Shown here piece after piece: positions 7,687 to 15,703 of a stretch of 36,555 bases of DNA; within the stretch, counting starts at the first letter, position 1; every line of letters begins with the position of its first letter. The notes below the pieces were generated by a model that had not been told where the DNA came from, ran no database searches, and saw only the letters and a program-made list of their open reading frames with translations. The position numbers and the translations under genes were made by a program. This stretch comes from Anaerolinea sp. (GTDB lineage Bacteria > Chloroflexota > Limnocylindria > Limnocylindrales > CSP1-4), in assembly GCA_013822395.1 (NCBI GenBank), contig PNKK01000023.1, positions 1 to 36,555 of the forward strand, in the 5' to 3' direction.

Positions 7687-9438
7687 ATGGCGGGAAGCGG
7701 CAAGGTCCTCTTCACTCGCCAGTCCTCAGGGCTGGTCCGCGAGGTCAGCGTCGTCAACGCACTGTTCTTCAACACCGCAGCGTTCATCGGCGGGACGCTC
7801 GGCGGAGCGTTCACGATCGTCGTCCTCGCCGGCGTTCCGGTCGTGGTCGTCGGCGGCCTGACCAACTGGTCCTGGGTCGCCTTTGCCGTCGGTGCGATGG
7901 GCGTGCTCCTCGCCCTCATCTTCGCGTCCCTGACGAGCGTCATGCCCCGCTCTGGCGGCGACTACGTCTTCACGAGCCGGATCGTGCCGAAGATCGGGCC
8001 GTTTCTCGGCTGGATGGAGAGCTGGCTGCTGGCCTTCGCCTCCATCGCGCTCATCCAGTTCGAGACCGTGCTCACCCTCCGCGGCCTGCAGATGGAGGGA
8101 CGGATCATCGGGATCGGGACCGGGAGCGACTTCTTCAACAACGCGAACACCTGGTTCACGGACGCCTCGAGCGGGGCGATCACGGGGGCGCCGGGCCTGA
8201 TCGCCGGTCTCGTCGTGATCGCCCTCGTGGCGCTCGTCGTCCTCCAGCCGACGAAGCGGTTCCACAAGATCGTTACCTACCTGACCGTCCTGGGCGTCGG
8301 CGGTTGGGCGCTGATGGCAATCTTCGGCCTGCTCTTCTTCGACGCCGACTCGTTCGCCGCGAATCTCCCGAAGTACGCCAACGGGGTGACGGTCGACCAG
8401 CTCGCGGCGGCGGCGCGGGATGCCGGGCTGACCAGCGGGTTCTCCTTTGCGCCGGACTCGCTGACGTCGTGGCCCGTCATGTTCATGGCGAGCATCATGC
8501 TTTTCCAGTTCATCGGGTTTCAGTATTCGGCGTACATCTCCGGTGAGATCCGGGGGAACGTCAAGCGGGGCGTCCTGATCGCCGTCGTCGGTGCCCTCGC
8601 ACTGGCGGTCCTGATGAACTCGATCTACCCCGACATCCTCGCCCGGAAGCTCGGGCTCGACGGGCAGATCGGTTGGACGGGCGCGTACTGGGGATACATC
8701 TCCGACCCGTCGGTCCCCCTCGGCCAGGGCAACTACTTCCAAGTGGTAGGGGCCATTGCCCGGCCGGACCTATGGCCGATCTGGGCGATCGTCGGGGCGG
8801 CATCCACGCTGTTCCCGTTCCTGCTGATGCCGGTCTACGTCATCTTCATCAGTCGGATCGCGCTGGCGTGGAGTCTCGATCGGCAGGCGCCGGAGTGGCT
8901 GGGGGCGGTATCGGAGCGACTTCGCGCCCCCGCCAACGCGATCTTCGCGGCACTGGCCCTGGCCGTCGTGTTCCTGCTCTTCTCGAACTTCTCGATCCTC
9001 AAGTGGGTCGGCCTGGGCTTCCTGGCCCCGAACGCCGACCCCAACCTGGATGGCAAGCTCAACCTCGTCGCGTCGGCCTGGTTCACGGTCGTCGCATCCG
9101 GCCTGTCGTGGATCCTGCCCGGGGTGAACGCCCTCCTTGCCCGTTTCACGCGGCCAGACCTGGTGAAGGACGCCCCGTTCCTACGGTGGCTGCCCCTGCT
9201 TGGTCTCATCTGGCTGGCCTTCACGCTGATCCTCTACTGGTTCGCGGCTCTCTCCCCGATCCTGTCCGTTCTCACCGGCGGTGAGCAGAGCGCCTTCGAC
9301 TACCTGAATGCGACCGGCGTGACATTCGTCGGCGTCGTCGCCCTCGTGGGCGTCATCTGGTACGTGTACCAGGCGATCCGGAACCGTCGAGCCGGCGTCG
9401 AGACCGAGCTCATGTACCGGATGCTGCCGCCCGACTGA
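7687..9438 (+). CDS. APC-family amino acid/amine permease
   Basis: A 583-residue inner-membrane carrier with about 12-14 hydrophobic helices. The first helix has a glycine-rich break (NTAAFIGGTLGGAF) where APC transporters bind substrate amino and carboxyl groups. The conserved TM2-TM3 text SVMPRSGGDYVFTSR with PFLGWMESW is typical of the superfamily. Loops around residues 140-160 and 220-250 are longer than usual. The ribosome binding site AAGGAGGGAGG before ATG 7687 is strong. The amidohydrolase gene starts 61 bases downstream, and amidase and phosphoesterase genes follow, so the permease probably imports an amide, amino acid or amine that these enzymes degrade. Substrate assignment is inference. 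Confidence 0.9.
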   Translation: MAGSGKVLFTRQSSGLVREVSVVNALFFNTAAFIGGTLGGAFTIVVLAGVPVVVVGGLTNWSWVAFAVGAMGVLLALIFASLTSVMPRSGGDYVFTSRIVPKIGPFLGWMESWLLAFASIALIQFETVLTLRGLQMEGRIIGIGTGSDFFNNANTWFTDASSGAITGAPGLIAGLVVIALVALVVLQPTKRFHKIVTYLTVLGVGGWALMAIFGLLFFDADSFAANLPKYANGVTVDQLAAAARDAGLTSGFSFAPDSLTSWPVMFMASIMLFQFIGFQYSAYISGEIRGNVKRGVLIAVVGALALAVLMNSIYPDILARKLGLDGQIGWTGAYWGYISDPSVPLGQGNYFQVVGAIARPDLWPIWAIVGAASTLFPFLLMPVYVIFISRIALAWSLDRQAPEWLGAVSERLRAPANAIFAALALAVVFLLFSNFSILKWVGLGFLAPNADPNLDGKLNLVASAWFTVVASGLSWILPGVNALLARFTRPDLVKDAPFLRWLPLLGLIWLAFTLILYWFAALSPILSVLTGGEQSAFDYLNATGVTFVGVVALVGVIWYVYQAIRNRRAGVETELMYRMLPPD

Positions 9439-9499
9439 CCAACCCATCACCGGAGGATGCCGCCGGCAATCCGAACGTGCCGAACCAGGAGACCCGTTG

Positions 9500-11164
9500 A
9501 TGCCCCGGGAACCGGGCCCGGCCGACCTCGCTTTCGTCGGTGGATCCGTGGTCACGATGGACGCCGCCCGAAGGACCGCGACGGCCGTGGCGGTCCGCGA
9601 CGGGCGGGTCGTGGCGGTCGGAATGGACCGCGACGTGGCGGAGCTCGTCGGGCCGCGGACCCGCCGGATCCCCCTCGCCGGCCGAACGCTCATGCCGGCC
9701 TTCCAGGACGCGCACGTCCACCCGTCGATGGCCGGAGTGGGCCTCATCCAGTGTCCGCTCCACGACGTGGCACGCACCGTCGACGCCTACCTCGGCGTCA
9801 TCCGGGCGTACGCCGACGGGCACCCGGACGCGGCGTGGATCGTCGGAGATGGCTGGTACATGGAGGCCTTTCCCGACGGCACGCCGTCGAAGACCGACCT
9901 GGATCGAGCCGTTCCCGACCGGCCGGCCTTCTTCGTCAACCGCGACGGTCATGGTGCGTGGGTCAACAGCCGGGCGCTCGAGGTCGCGGGCATCACCCGC
10001 GGGACGCCCGATCCGGCCCACGGCAGGATCGAGCGGGACGCCCATGGCGAGCCGGCCGGTACCCTCCACGAGGGCGCGATGGAAGCATTCAGGCGACTCG
10101 TCCCGCCGCCCACCGAGGAGGACCGCGTCCGCGGTCTCGAGCTTGCCCAGGCCTACCTCCACCGGCTCGGCGTCTCGGCCTGGCAGGACGCCTGGGTGAC
10201 GCCGATCGACCTCGAAGCCTACCGCCGCCTGGCCGAGCGCGGCCGGCTGACGGCGCGCGCGATCGCCTGCCTGTGGTGGGATCGCGAGCGGGGCTCGGAA
10301 CAGATCGACGAGCTCGTCGACCAGCGGGCGATCGGGTCGATCGGCCGGCTCCGAGCGACCACCGTCAAGATCATGCAGGACGGGGTGGCGGAGAACTACA
10401 CCGCGGCAATGCTCGAGCCGTACCTCGGCCACGACGGCCGGCGAACCGACAACCGCGGCCTGAGCTTCGTCGAGCCGGAAGCCCTCAAGCGCCACGTCAC
10501 CCGCCTCGACAGGCTCGGCTTTCAGGTTCACTTCCACGCCCTCGGCGACAGGGCGGTCCGCGAGGCTCTCGACGCCGTCGAGGCCGCCAGGATCGTGAAC
10601 GGCCCGTCCGACGGTCGTCACCACCTGGCCCACCTCCAGGTGGTCGACCCGTCCGACGTCGCCCGCTTCCGGCCGCTCGGAGCGGTGGCCAACATCCAGC
10701 CGCTGTGGGCCTGCCACGACCCGCAGATGGTCGACCTCACCCTGCCGTTCCTGGCGCCGGAGCGTGCGCGGCTCCAGTATCCCTTTGGCAGTCTCCACCG
10801 GGCCGGCGCCCTGCTGGCCGGCGGCAGCGACTGGACGGTCAGCACGCCCAACGTGCTCGCCGAGGTCGACGTCGCGGTGACGCGCGAATCCGTCGAGGAC
10901 GTCCGAGCGGAGCCGTTTCTCCCGGGCGAAGCCCTCGCTCCGATCGACGCCTTCGCCGCCTTCACGATCGGCTCGGCGTATGTCAACCACCTCGACGACA
11001 TCAGCGGCTCGATCGAGGTCGGCAAGCTGGCCGACCTCGTCGTCCTGGATCGCGACATCCTCGACCGCGGGGCCGGCCGGATCCGCGACGGGAGGGTGCT
11101 CCTCACCCTCGTCGAGGGCGAGCCGGTCCACGAGGATGCCGCTCTCGAGGTCGGAAGGGGATGA
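9500..11164 (+). CDS. Amidohydrolase, YtcJ-like
   Basis: A 554-residue metal-dependent hydrolase of the amidohydrolase superfamily, YtcJ/N-substituted formamide deformylase branch. Seen are the HxH metal motif in MPAFQDAHVHPS (His72, His74), a lysine in VKIMQDGVAENY, HFHALGDRAVRE, HHLAHLQVV and the final aspartate in GGSDWTVSTPN. The C-terminal KLADLVVLDRDIL is the usual composite beta-domain end. A TTG at 9497 directly precedes the ATG at 9500; the ATG is preferred, with GGAG eight bases upstream. The stop overlaps the amidase start (ATGA at 11161-11164), so the two are translationally coupled and likely act in sequence on one amide-type substrate. Confidence 0.92.
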   Translation: MPREPGPADLAFVGGSVVTMDAARRTATAVAVRDGRVVAVGMDRDVAELVGPRTRRIPLAGRTLMPAFQDAHVHPSMAGVGLIQCPLHDVARTVDAYLGVIRAYADGHPDAAWIVGDGWYMEAFPDGTPSKTDLDRAVPDRPAFFVNRDGHGAWVNSRALEVAGITRGTPDPAHGRIERDAHGEPAGTLHEGAMEAFRRLVPPPTEEDRVRGLELAQAYLHRLGVSAWQDAWVTPIDLEAYRRLAERGRLTARAIACLWWDRERGSEQIDELVDQRAIGSIGRLRATTVKIMQDGVAENYTAAMLEPYLGHDGRRTDNRGLSFVEPEALKRHVTRLDRLGFQVHFHALGDRAVREALDAVEAARIVNGPSDGRHHLAHLQVVDPSDVARFRPLGAVANIQPLWACHDPQMVDLTLPFLAPERARLQYPFGSLHRAGALLAGGSDWTVSTPNVLAEVDVAVTRESVEDVRAEPFLPGEALAPIDAFAAFTIGSAYVNHLDDISGSIEVGKLADLVVLDRDILDRGAGRIRDGRVLLTLVEGEPVHEDAALEVGRG

Positions 11165-12588
11165 TCGATCTTGCCCGGCTCGATGCGATCGGCCAGGCTG
11201 AGCTCGTCCGGCGCGGGGAGGTCAGCGCCCTCGAGCTCGTCGACGCCGCCATCGACCGGATCGAGGCACTCAATCCGCGTCTCAACGCCGTCGTCACGAC
11301 CCTCTTCGACCACGCGCGGGAGGCTGCGACGAAACCACTCCCCGGTGGCCCGCTTGCCGGCGTCCCGTATCTGCTCAAGGATCTCGGGGCGACGCTGGCC
11401 GGCACGCGCCAGACGTCGGGCTCGCGAGCCCTCCGCGACCACGTCTCCGAGTTTGACACGGAGATCGCAGCGCGCCATCGACGGGCCGGCCTGATCGCCG
11501 TCGGCAAGGCCAACACCCCCGAGCTCGGAAATCACTCCACCACCGAGCCTGAGCTCTTCGGGCCAACCTGCAATCCCTGGAACCCGGGCCTGACGACGGG
11601 CGGATCGTCCGGTGGTTCGGCCGCGGCCGTCGCCTCCGGAATGGTCGCGGTTGCGCACGCGAACGACGGCGCGGGCTCCATCCGGATCCCGGCGTCCTGC
11701 TGCGGCCTCGTCGGGCTGAAGCCCACCCGTGGCCGCAACTCGTGGGCTCCTGCCGGCGAGGCCCTGAGCGGACTGGCGGTCGAGCATGCCGTCACCCGGT
11801 CGGTTCGCGACAGCGCCGCCATCCTGGACGCGACCTCGGGACCGGTGCCCGGCGATCCGTTCCTGCTGCCGAGACCCGAACGGCCGTTCCTCGCGGAGGT
11901 TGGGCGCGATCCTGGCAAGCTCCGGATTGCCTGGACGGCCGAGCCTCCGATCGACGCTCTGGTCGACCCGGCGTGCGCGGCGGCGGCCCGCGACACCGCC
12001 GGGCTCCTCGAGCGCCTCGGCCATGACGTGGAGGAGGCCCGGCCGGAGTTCGACGGCGAGGTCCTCATCGAGCCCCTCGTCCGCGTCTGGGCCGTGGCCA
12101 ACCAGGGGGCGGCCCGGGATGCGGCGCGCCGGCTCGGACGGCCGCTCGAGCGTGACGAGCTCGAGATCACCACCTGGGAGCTGGTCGAGTACGCCGCCCG
12201 CTTCGACGGCGCCGACCTCGTGACGGCCCTGGACGAACTGGCGACCGCCAGTCGGGCGATCGCGCCCTTCTTCGAGCGCTATGACGCATGGGTCACGCCA
12301 ACGCTGGCACAGCCGCCCCTCCCGCTGGGGATCCTCAACCGATCCCATGGGGGCGCCGTGGAGTGGTGGCGGTTCGACTGCGGATTCAACCCCTGGAACC
12401 CGATCGCCAATGTGACCGGGCAGCCGGCGATCTCACTGCCGCTCGACTGGACCCACGACGGCCTCCCGGTCGGCAGCCTGATCTTCGGGCGCTTCGCCGA
12501 CGAGGCGACGCTGTTCCGACTCGCGGGCCAGCTCCAGGCGGCCCGACCGTGGGCCGATCGCCGGCCGCTCATCAACGCGTTCGACTGA
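11161..12588 (+). CDS. Amidase (amidase-signature family)
   Basis: A 475-residue cytoplasmic hydrolase of the amidase signature family, cleaving a C-N amide bond. The Ser-cisSer-Lys triad is visible: Lys73 in YLLKDLG, the cis-Ser in [12 protein letters not shown] (Ser149) and the nucleophile in [10 protein letters not shown] (Ser173). [11 protein letters not shown] and the C-terminal [12 protein letters not shown] with [11 protein letters not shown] are also family features. The frame is open far upstream, but ATG 11161 is chosen because GGAAGGGG precedes it and it overlaps the amidohydrolase stop by four bases. It could be a general amidase, a 6-aminohexanoate hydrolase type or a GatA-like paralog; the absence of gatB/gatC argues against tRNA amidation. 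Confidence 0.93.
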   Translation: MIDLARLDAIGQAELVRRGEVSALELVDAAIDRIEALNPRLNAVVTTLFDHAREAATKPLPGGPLAGVPYLLKDLGATLAGTRQTSGSRALRDHVSEFDTEIAARHRRAGLIAVGKANTPELGNHSTTEPELFGPTCNPWNPGLTTGGSSGGSAAAVASGMVAVAHANDGAGSIRIPASCCGLVGLKPTRGRNSWAPAGEALSGLAVEHAVTRSVRDSAAILDATSGPVPGDPFLLPRPERPFLAEVGRDPGKLRIAWTAEPPIDALVDPACAAAARDTAGLLERLGHDVEEARPEFDGEVLIEPLVRVWAVANQGAARDAARRLGRPLERDELEITTWELVEYAARFDGADLVTALDELATASRAIAPFFERYDAWVTPTLAQPPLPLGILNRSHGGAVEWWRFDCGFNPWNPIANVTGQPAISLPLDWTHDGLPVGSLIFGRFADEATLFRLAGQLQAARPWADRRPLINAFD

Positions 12589-12622
12589 TCTGGCAGCGCG
12601 TCACGAAGGAGCCTCGACCGCC

Positions 12623-13591
12623 ATGGCGAAGCCGTTCCGCCTCTACGTCTGCAGCGATATCCACGCTTCGGAACGGTCGTGGCGGAAGTTCCTGAACGCG
12701 ATGCGCGCCAACGTCTACAAGGCGGACGCGGCCGTCATCGCCGGCGATCTCACCGGCAAGGCGCTGATCGCCGTCGTCCAGGGCGACCACGGTGGCGAGG
12801 TCTGGACGGCGACGGTGCTCGGCCAGCGACGCGTCGCCAGGGACGAGGCGGAGCTCCTCCAGCTCGAGCGCTCGATCGCCGACCTCGGCTACTACGCGGT
12901 CCGGGTGACCGAGGGGGAGCGGGCTGCGATGGAGGCGGACCCCGCCATCGTCAAGCAGATCTTCCGTGAGAAGATCACCCATCGAGTCCGCGAGTGGATG
13001 GCCCTCGCGGCGGAGCGCCTGGAGGGATCGGGCGTGCCGGTCTACCTGATGCCCGGCAACGACGACGACTTCGAGATCGATCCAATCCTGGCGGAGTCCA
13101 CGTACTGCCAGAACGTCAATGAGCAGGTCGTCGGGCTCACACCGTGGCACCAACTGGTCAGCATGGGCTGGTCCTCGCCGACCCCCTGGTCGACGCCAAG
13201 GGAGCTCCCGGAGGAGGAGTTCCTCGATCGGCTGTCCGGGCTCCTCAAGGGGGTCCGCGATCCGCGACGGACGATCATCATGACCCATGTCCCACCGTAC
13301 GACTCGGGCCTCGACACGGCCCCGCTCCTATCGCCCGACCTGCGTCCGACCGTGTCGGCCGGCGATCTCCTGCGCGGGCCGGTGGGCTCGACCGGCGTGC
13401 GCACGGCGATCGAAACCTTCCGGCCAGTCCTCGGCGTCCATGGACACATCCACGAATCCGGGGGCGAACGGAAGATCGGGGAGACGATCTGCGTGAACGC
13501 CGGGTCGGAGTCGTCGATGGGAGTCCTGCGCGGCTATCTCGTCGATCTCACCGAGCGCGGCGTGGAGCGAACCCTCCGCGTCGAGGGCTGA
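12623..13591 (+). CDS. Calcineurin-type metallophosphoesterase
   Basis: A 322-residue protein with the five metallophosphoesterase motifs: VCSDIHAS (Asp-x-His), IAGDLTGK (GD), MPGNDDDFE (GN, with Asp in place of the usual His), MTHVPPYDSG and VHGHIHES. A helical insert of roughly 75 residues between the GD and GN motifs (about residues 55-130) carries a basic/acidic helix and is longer than in small phosphodiesterases. It has a ribosome binding site (GAAGGAG) before ATG 12623 and lies 34 bases behind the amidase, so it is probably the last gene of the permease operon. The natural substrate, a phosphomonoester or diester, is unknown. Confidence 0.88.
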   Translation: MAKPFRLYVCSDIHASERSWRKFLNAMRANVYKADAAVIAGDLTGKALIAVVQGDHGGEVWTATVLGQRRVARDEAELLQLERSIADLGYYAVRVTEGERAAMEADPAIVKQIFREKITHRVREWMALAAERLEGSGVPVYLMPGNDDDFEIDPILAESTYCQNVNEQVVGLTPWHQLVSMGWSSPTPWSTPRELPEEEFLDRLSGLLKGVRDPRRTIIMTHVPPYDSGLDTAPLLSPDLRPTVSAGDLLRGPVGSTGVRTAIETFRPVLGVHGHIHESGGERKIGETICVNAGSESSMGVLRGYLVDLTERGVERTLRVEG

Positions 13592-13815
13592 CCGGACTCC
13601 ATGCGACCGTACCAACCCCGCCGGGGGCGGGATGGCTCGCCGACCAGCCCCCAACCGGGTCGGTGCAGGAAGACATTCGATGTTTCGACGACTCGCCACA
13701 GCCGCGACCGGCGCCGCGCTTCGGGACGTTCGGCACGCCCTCCTGGAACGAACGGCCGATGCGGGGCCACGACGGCTGCGCAACGATGACGCGACGGAAC
13801 GTGAGAGGTGTCGCC

Positions 13816-14343
13816 ATGCAACCCACTCCATCCAACGCCCGCGAGGGCGCCCTTCCCATCCTCCTCGACTGGCTGAGACAACGCGCCGTCGAGCACGAGA
13901 TCCACGAGCACGCCGCGACGTTCACGGCCCGCGGCACCGCCCGCGCTGAGGGCGTCGATCCGCGAACGTTCGCCAAGGTCATCGGCGTGCGGACCAATGA
14001 CGATCGAACCTTCCTGCTCGTCCTCGACGCGACGGATCGGGTCGATCTGCTCAAGGCCGGCCGGGCGCTCCAAGCCGACCGGGTCCGATTGCTGACCGAG
14101 GCCGAGCTGACCGCCCTGACCCCGGACTGTGAGGCCGGCGCGCTGCCTGCGGTCGGTTCGCTGTTCAACGTGCCGATGCTGGCCGACCACGCCGTTCGCG
14201 AGGATCGCGACATCAGCTTCAACGCCGGCAACCACCGGTTCAGCGTCCGGGTCGACCGGTCTGCCTGGGAACGCGCGACCGAGGTTCGCTACGCGGACCT
14301 GGCCGCCGAGAGTGACACTCGGCCGGCCTGGGCGAAGTCGTGA
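13816..14343 (+). CDS. YbaK/ProX-type aminoacyl-tRNA deacylase
   Basis: A 175-residue protein of the YbaK/prolyl-tRNA editing domain family, which hydrolyses mischarged tRNA in trans. Typical stretches are VEHEIHEHAATFTARG near residues 20-35, FAKVIGVRTNDDRTFLLVLDATDRVDL in two parts near 55-80 (Lys57 matches the conserved catalytic lysine), CEAGALPAVGSLFNVPML near 116-133 and DISFNAGNHRFSVRV near 143. The frame is open upstream to 13144, overlapping the phosphoesterase gene, but ATG 13816 with GAGAGG before it starts exactly at the domain. Its TGA overlaps the next gene's GTG (GTGA), so the two are coupled. Confidence 0.85.
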   Translation: MQPTPSNAREGALPILLDWLRQRAVEHEIHEHAATFTARGTARAEGVDPRTFAKVIGVRTNDDRTFLLVLDATDRVDLLKAGRALQADRVRLLTEAELTALTPDCEAGALPAVGSLFNVPMLADHAVREDRDISFNAGNHRFSVRVDRSAWERATEVRYADLAAESDTRPAWAKS

Positions 14344-14828
14344 CCGAACCGACCGCGACCCGGGCTCCCGTGGTGTCCGGCACCGACCACGCCGCCGTCC
14401 TCGTCTGGATCGACGCGCGCGAGGCCGTCATCGTGCGCTGGACGGACGAGGGTTCGTCCGTCGATCGCGTCTTCTCGACCGTGCCGGCCCATCGCCGATC
14501 GACCGGCCATGTCCGCCACGACCCGCTGACCCGCCACGGCGGCGGCGGGGCGCCGCAAACCGCCGGAGAGCCGCACCGGCTCGAGCATCTCGAGCGCTTC
14601 GTGCAGGAGGTGGCCGATCACCTCGTGGGTGACGGGGATGTCGTCCTCGTCGGCCCGGGCACGGTGCACGAACGGCTCGAGGCCCACCTCCGGGAGATGG
14701 ACTCGCAGCATCGGCGATCCCGTTCGATCAACACGCGACGGACCGGCCGACTCTCCGAACGCCAACTCGTGGCACAGCTGCGGGAGCACATCGGCGCGAG
14801 CCCGAGACGACGCCGGGTCGGATCCTGA
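14340..14828 (+). CDS. L30e/eRF1-domain-3-like protein
   Basis: A 162-residue protein resembling small bacterial proteins with an L30e/eRF1 domain 3 fold, sometimes named translational machinery protein. Seen are HAAVLVWIDAREAVIVRW at the start, a His/Gly/Arg-rich loop (STGHVRHDPLTRHGGGG) near residues 55-71, a helix (HLERFVQEVADHL), the strand DVVLVGPGTVHERLEAHL near 100, and a final TGRLSERQLVAQLREHIG. The family is recognised by pattern only. It overlaps the deacylase gene by four bases; coupling of a tRNA-editing enzyme to an eRF1-like domain hints at a translation-quality or ribosome-rescue role, which is inference. Confidence 0.65.
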   Translation: MTEPTATRAPVVSGTDHAAVLVWIDAREAVIVRWTDEGSSVDRVFSTVPAHRRSTGHVRHDPLTRHGGGGAPQTAGEPHRLEHLERFVQEVADHLVGDGDVVLVGPGTVHERLEAHLREMDSQHRRSRSINTRRTGRLSERQLVAQLREHIGASPRRRRVGS

Positions 14829-14893
14829 TATCGGGCCGTTGATGGCTCGAAGATCCTCGTGCCTGGTCGCTCGCACCCGCCGATCGCCCCCGC

Positions 14894-14924
14894 TTGTCCA
14901 TCCCGCATCACGATGCTAGCATCG
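14894..14924 (+). promoter_or_regulatory. Promoter and palindromic operator of the VapBC-type pair
   Basis: TTGTCC (14894-14899), a 17-base spacer and TAGCAT (14917-14922) form a good promoter ending eight bases before the antitoxin ATG at 14931, so the message is probably leaderless. The -10 lies inside a perfect 14-base palindrome, CGATGCTAGCATCG (14911-14924), followed by a further GAGCAT half-site. This is the arrangement expected for autorepression by the antitoxin. Confidence 0.6.
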
Positions 14925-14930
14925 AGCATC

Positions 14931-15164
14931 ATGACTCAACTTCGTCGGACCACCGTCAGCGCGTCGCCAGGCGCCATCCGTACGCTCGAGGCGGAGGCGC
15001 AGCGACGAAGCGTCCCCCTCGCCACCATCCTCCGTGAGGCGGTGGAGGAGAAGGCGAAGGTGCTGCGCACGGGACGGCGTCCGCGTGTCGGCGTGGCCCG
15101 GTCCACAGATGGCTGCCGCGCAGCCGACGTCACGGCGGAGCCGGTCGCCGAAGCGCCCCGCTGA
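14931..15164 (+). CDS. VapB-type antitoxin, ribbon-helix-helix-like
   Basis: A 77-residue protein. The N-terminus reads as a ribbon-helix-helix DNA-binding motif (QLRRTTVSASPGAIRTLEAE, then RSVPLATILREAVEEKA), followed by a basic patch (LRTGRRPRVGVARS) and an acidic/Ala tail expected to contact the toxin. The ATG at 14931 is chosen over an upstream ATG at 14859 because promoter and palindrome lie between them. The PIN toxin gene begins two bases after its stop. Function as antitoxin is inferred from size, fold pattern, operator and neighbour. Confidence 0.72.
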   Translation: MTQLRRTTVSASPGAIRTLEAEAQRRSVPLATILREAVEEKAKVLRTGRRPRVGVARSTDGCRAADVTAEPVAEAPR

Positions 15165-15166
15165 CG

Positions 15167-15580
15167 GTGGCGCTCATCTGCGACACGGGCCCACTGCTGG
15201 CCGCGCTCGACGCCGCCGATCCCGATCATGGGCGCTGCGCCCGGCTGCTGGTCGACACGGACGAGGATCTACTCGTACCCGCGCTCGTGCTCGCCGAGCT
15301 CGACTACTGGTGCAGCCGCCGGCTGCCTCCGGAGGCCTGGCGCATCTTCCTCGACGACGTGCTCGCGGGTGTCTACCGCATCGAGCCGCCGACGGGTGCC
15401 GATCTTGCCCGCTGCCGTGAGCTGCAGGCTCGGTATGCAGATCTGGGGCTCGGGGTGGTCGATGCCAGCGTGCTGGCCCTCGCCGAGCGCCTGGGCGAGA
15501 GAAAGGTCGCGACGCTCGACCACCGCCACTTCCGGGCGGTACGGCCAACCCACGTCGACGCCCTTGAGCTCCGACCGTGA
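15167..15580 (+). CDS. vapC: PIN-domain toxin, VapC type
   Basis: A 137-residue PIN nuclease, the probable RNA-cleaving toxin of the pair. The acidic active site is visible: Asp6 (LICDTGPLLAALD), Glu44 (PALVLAELDYW), Asp98 region (GLGVVDASVLALAERL) and ATLDHRHF near 116. Length and motif order match VapC. It starts with GTG two bases after the antitoxin stop, giving tight coupling. It is convergent with the GMC oxidoreductase gene. The target RNA is unknown; VapC proteins often cut tRNA or the sarcin-ricin loop. Confidence 0.9.
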   Translation: MALICDTGPLLAALDAADPDHGRCARLLVDTDEDLLVPALVLAELDYWCSRRLPPEAWRIFLDDVLAGVYRIEPPTGADLARCRELQARYADLGLGVVDASVLALAERLGERKVATLDHRHFRAVRPTHVDALELRP

Positions 15581-15703
15581 GGGTCTCGTGCACGGCGTGG
15601 CACGATCTACCTCAGCCGTTCCGCGAATCCCGTCCCGGTGCTCGCGGCGACCGCCCCGAAGGACGAGCGCCTGAGGTGGACCGGAGAAGCCCGAGGCCAC
15701 CAC

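Noticed and set aside
9457..11160. Upstream extension of the amidase frame giving a 1043-residue protein
   Set aside because: The first 568 residues are Arg/Pro/Gly-rich shadow of the amidohydrolase gene; the amidase has its own start overlapping the amidohydrolase stop.
10618..12348. Long minus-strand open frame of 576 codons
   Set aside because: It lies opposite the amidohydrolase and amidase genes, has no family motif and is a GC-rich antisense shadow.
13144..13815. Upstream part of the YbaK frame
   Set aside because: It overlaps the metallophosphoesterase C-terminus and has no domain; the deacylase starts at ATG 13816.
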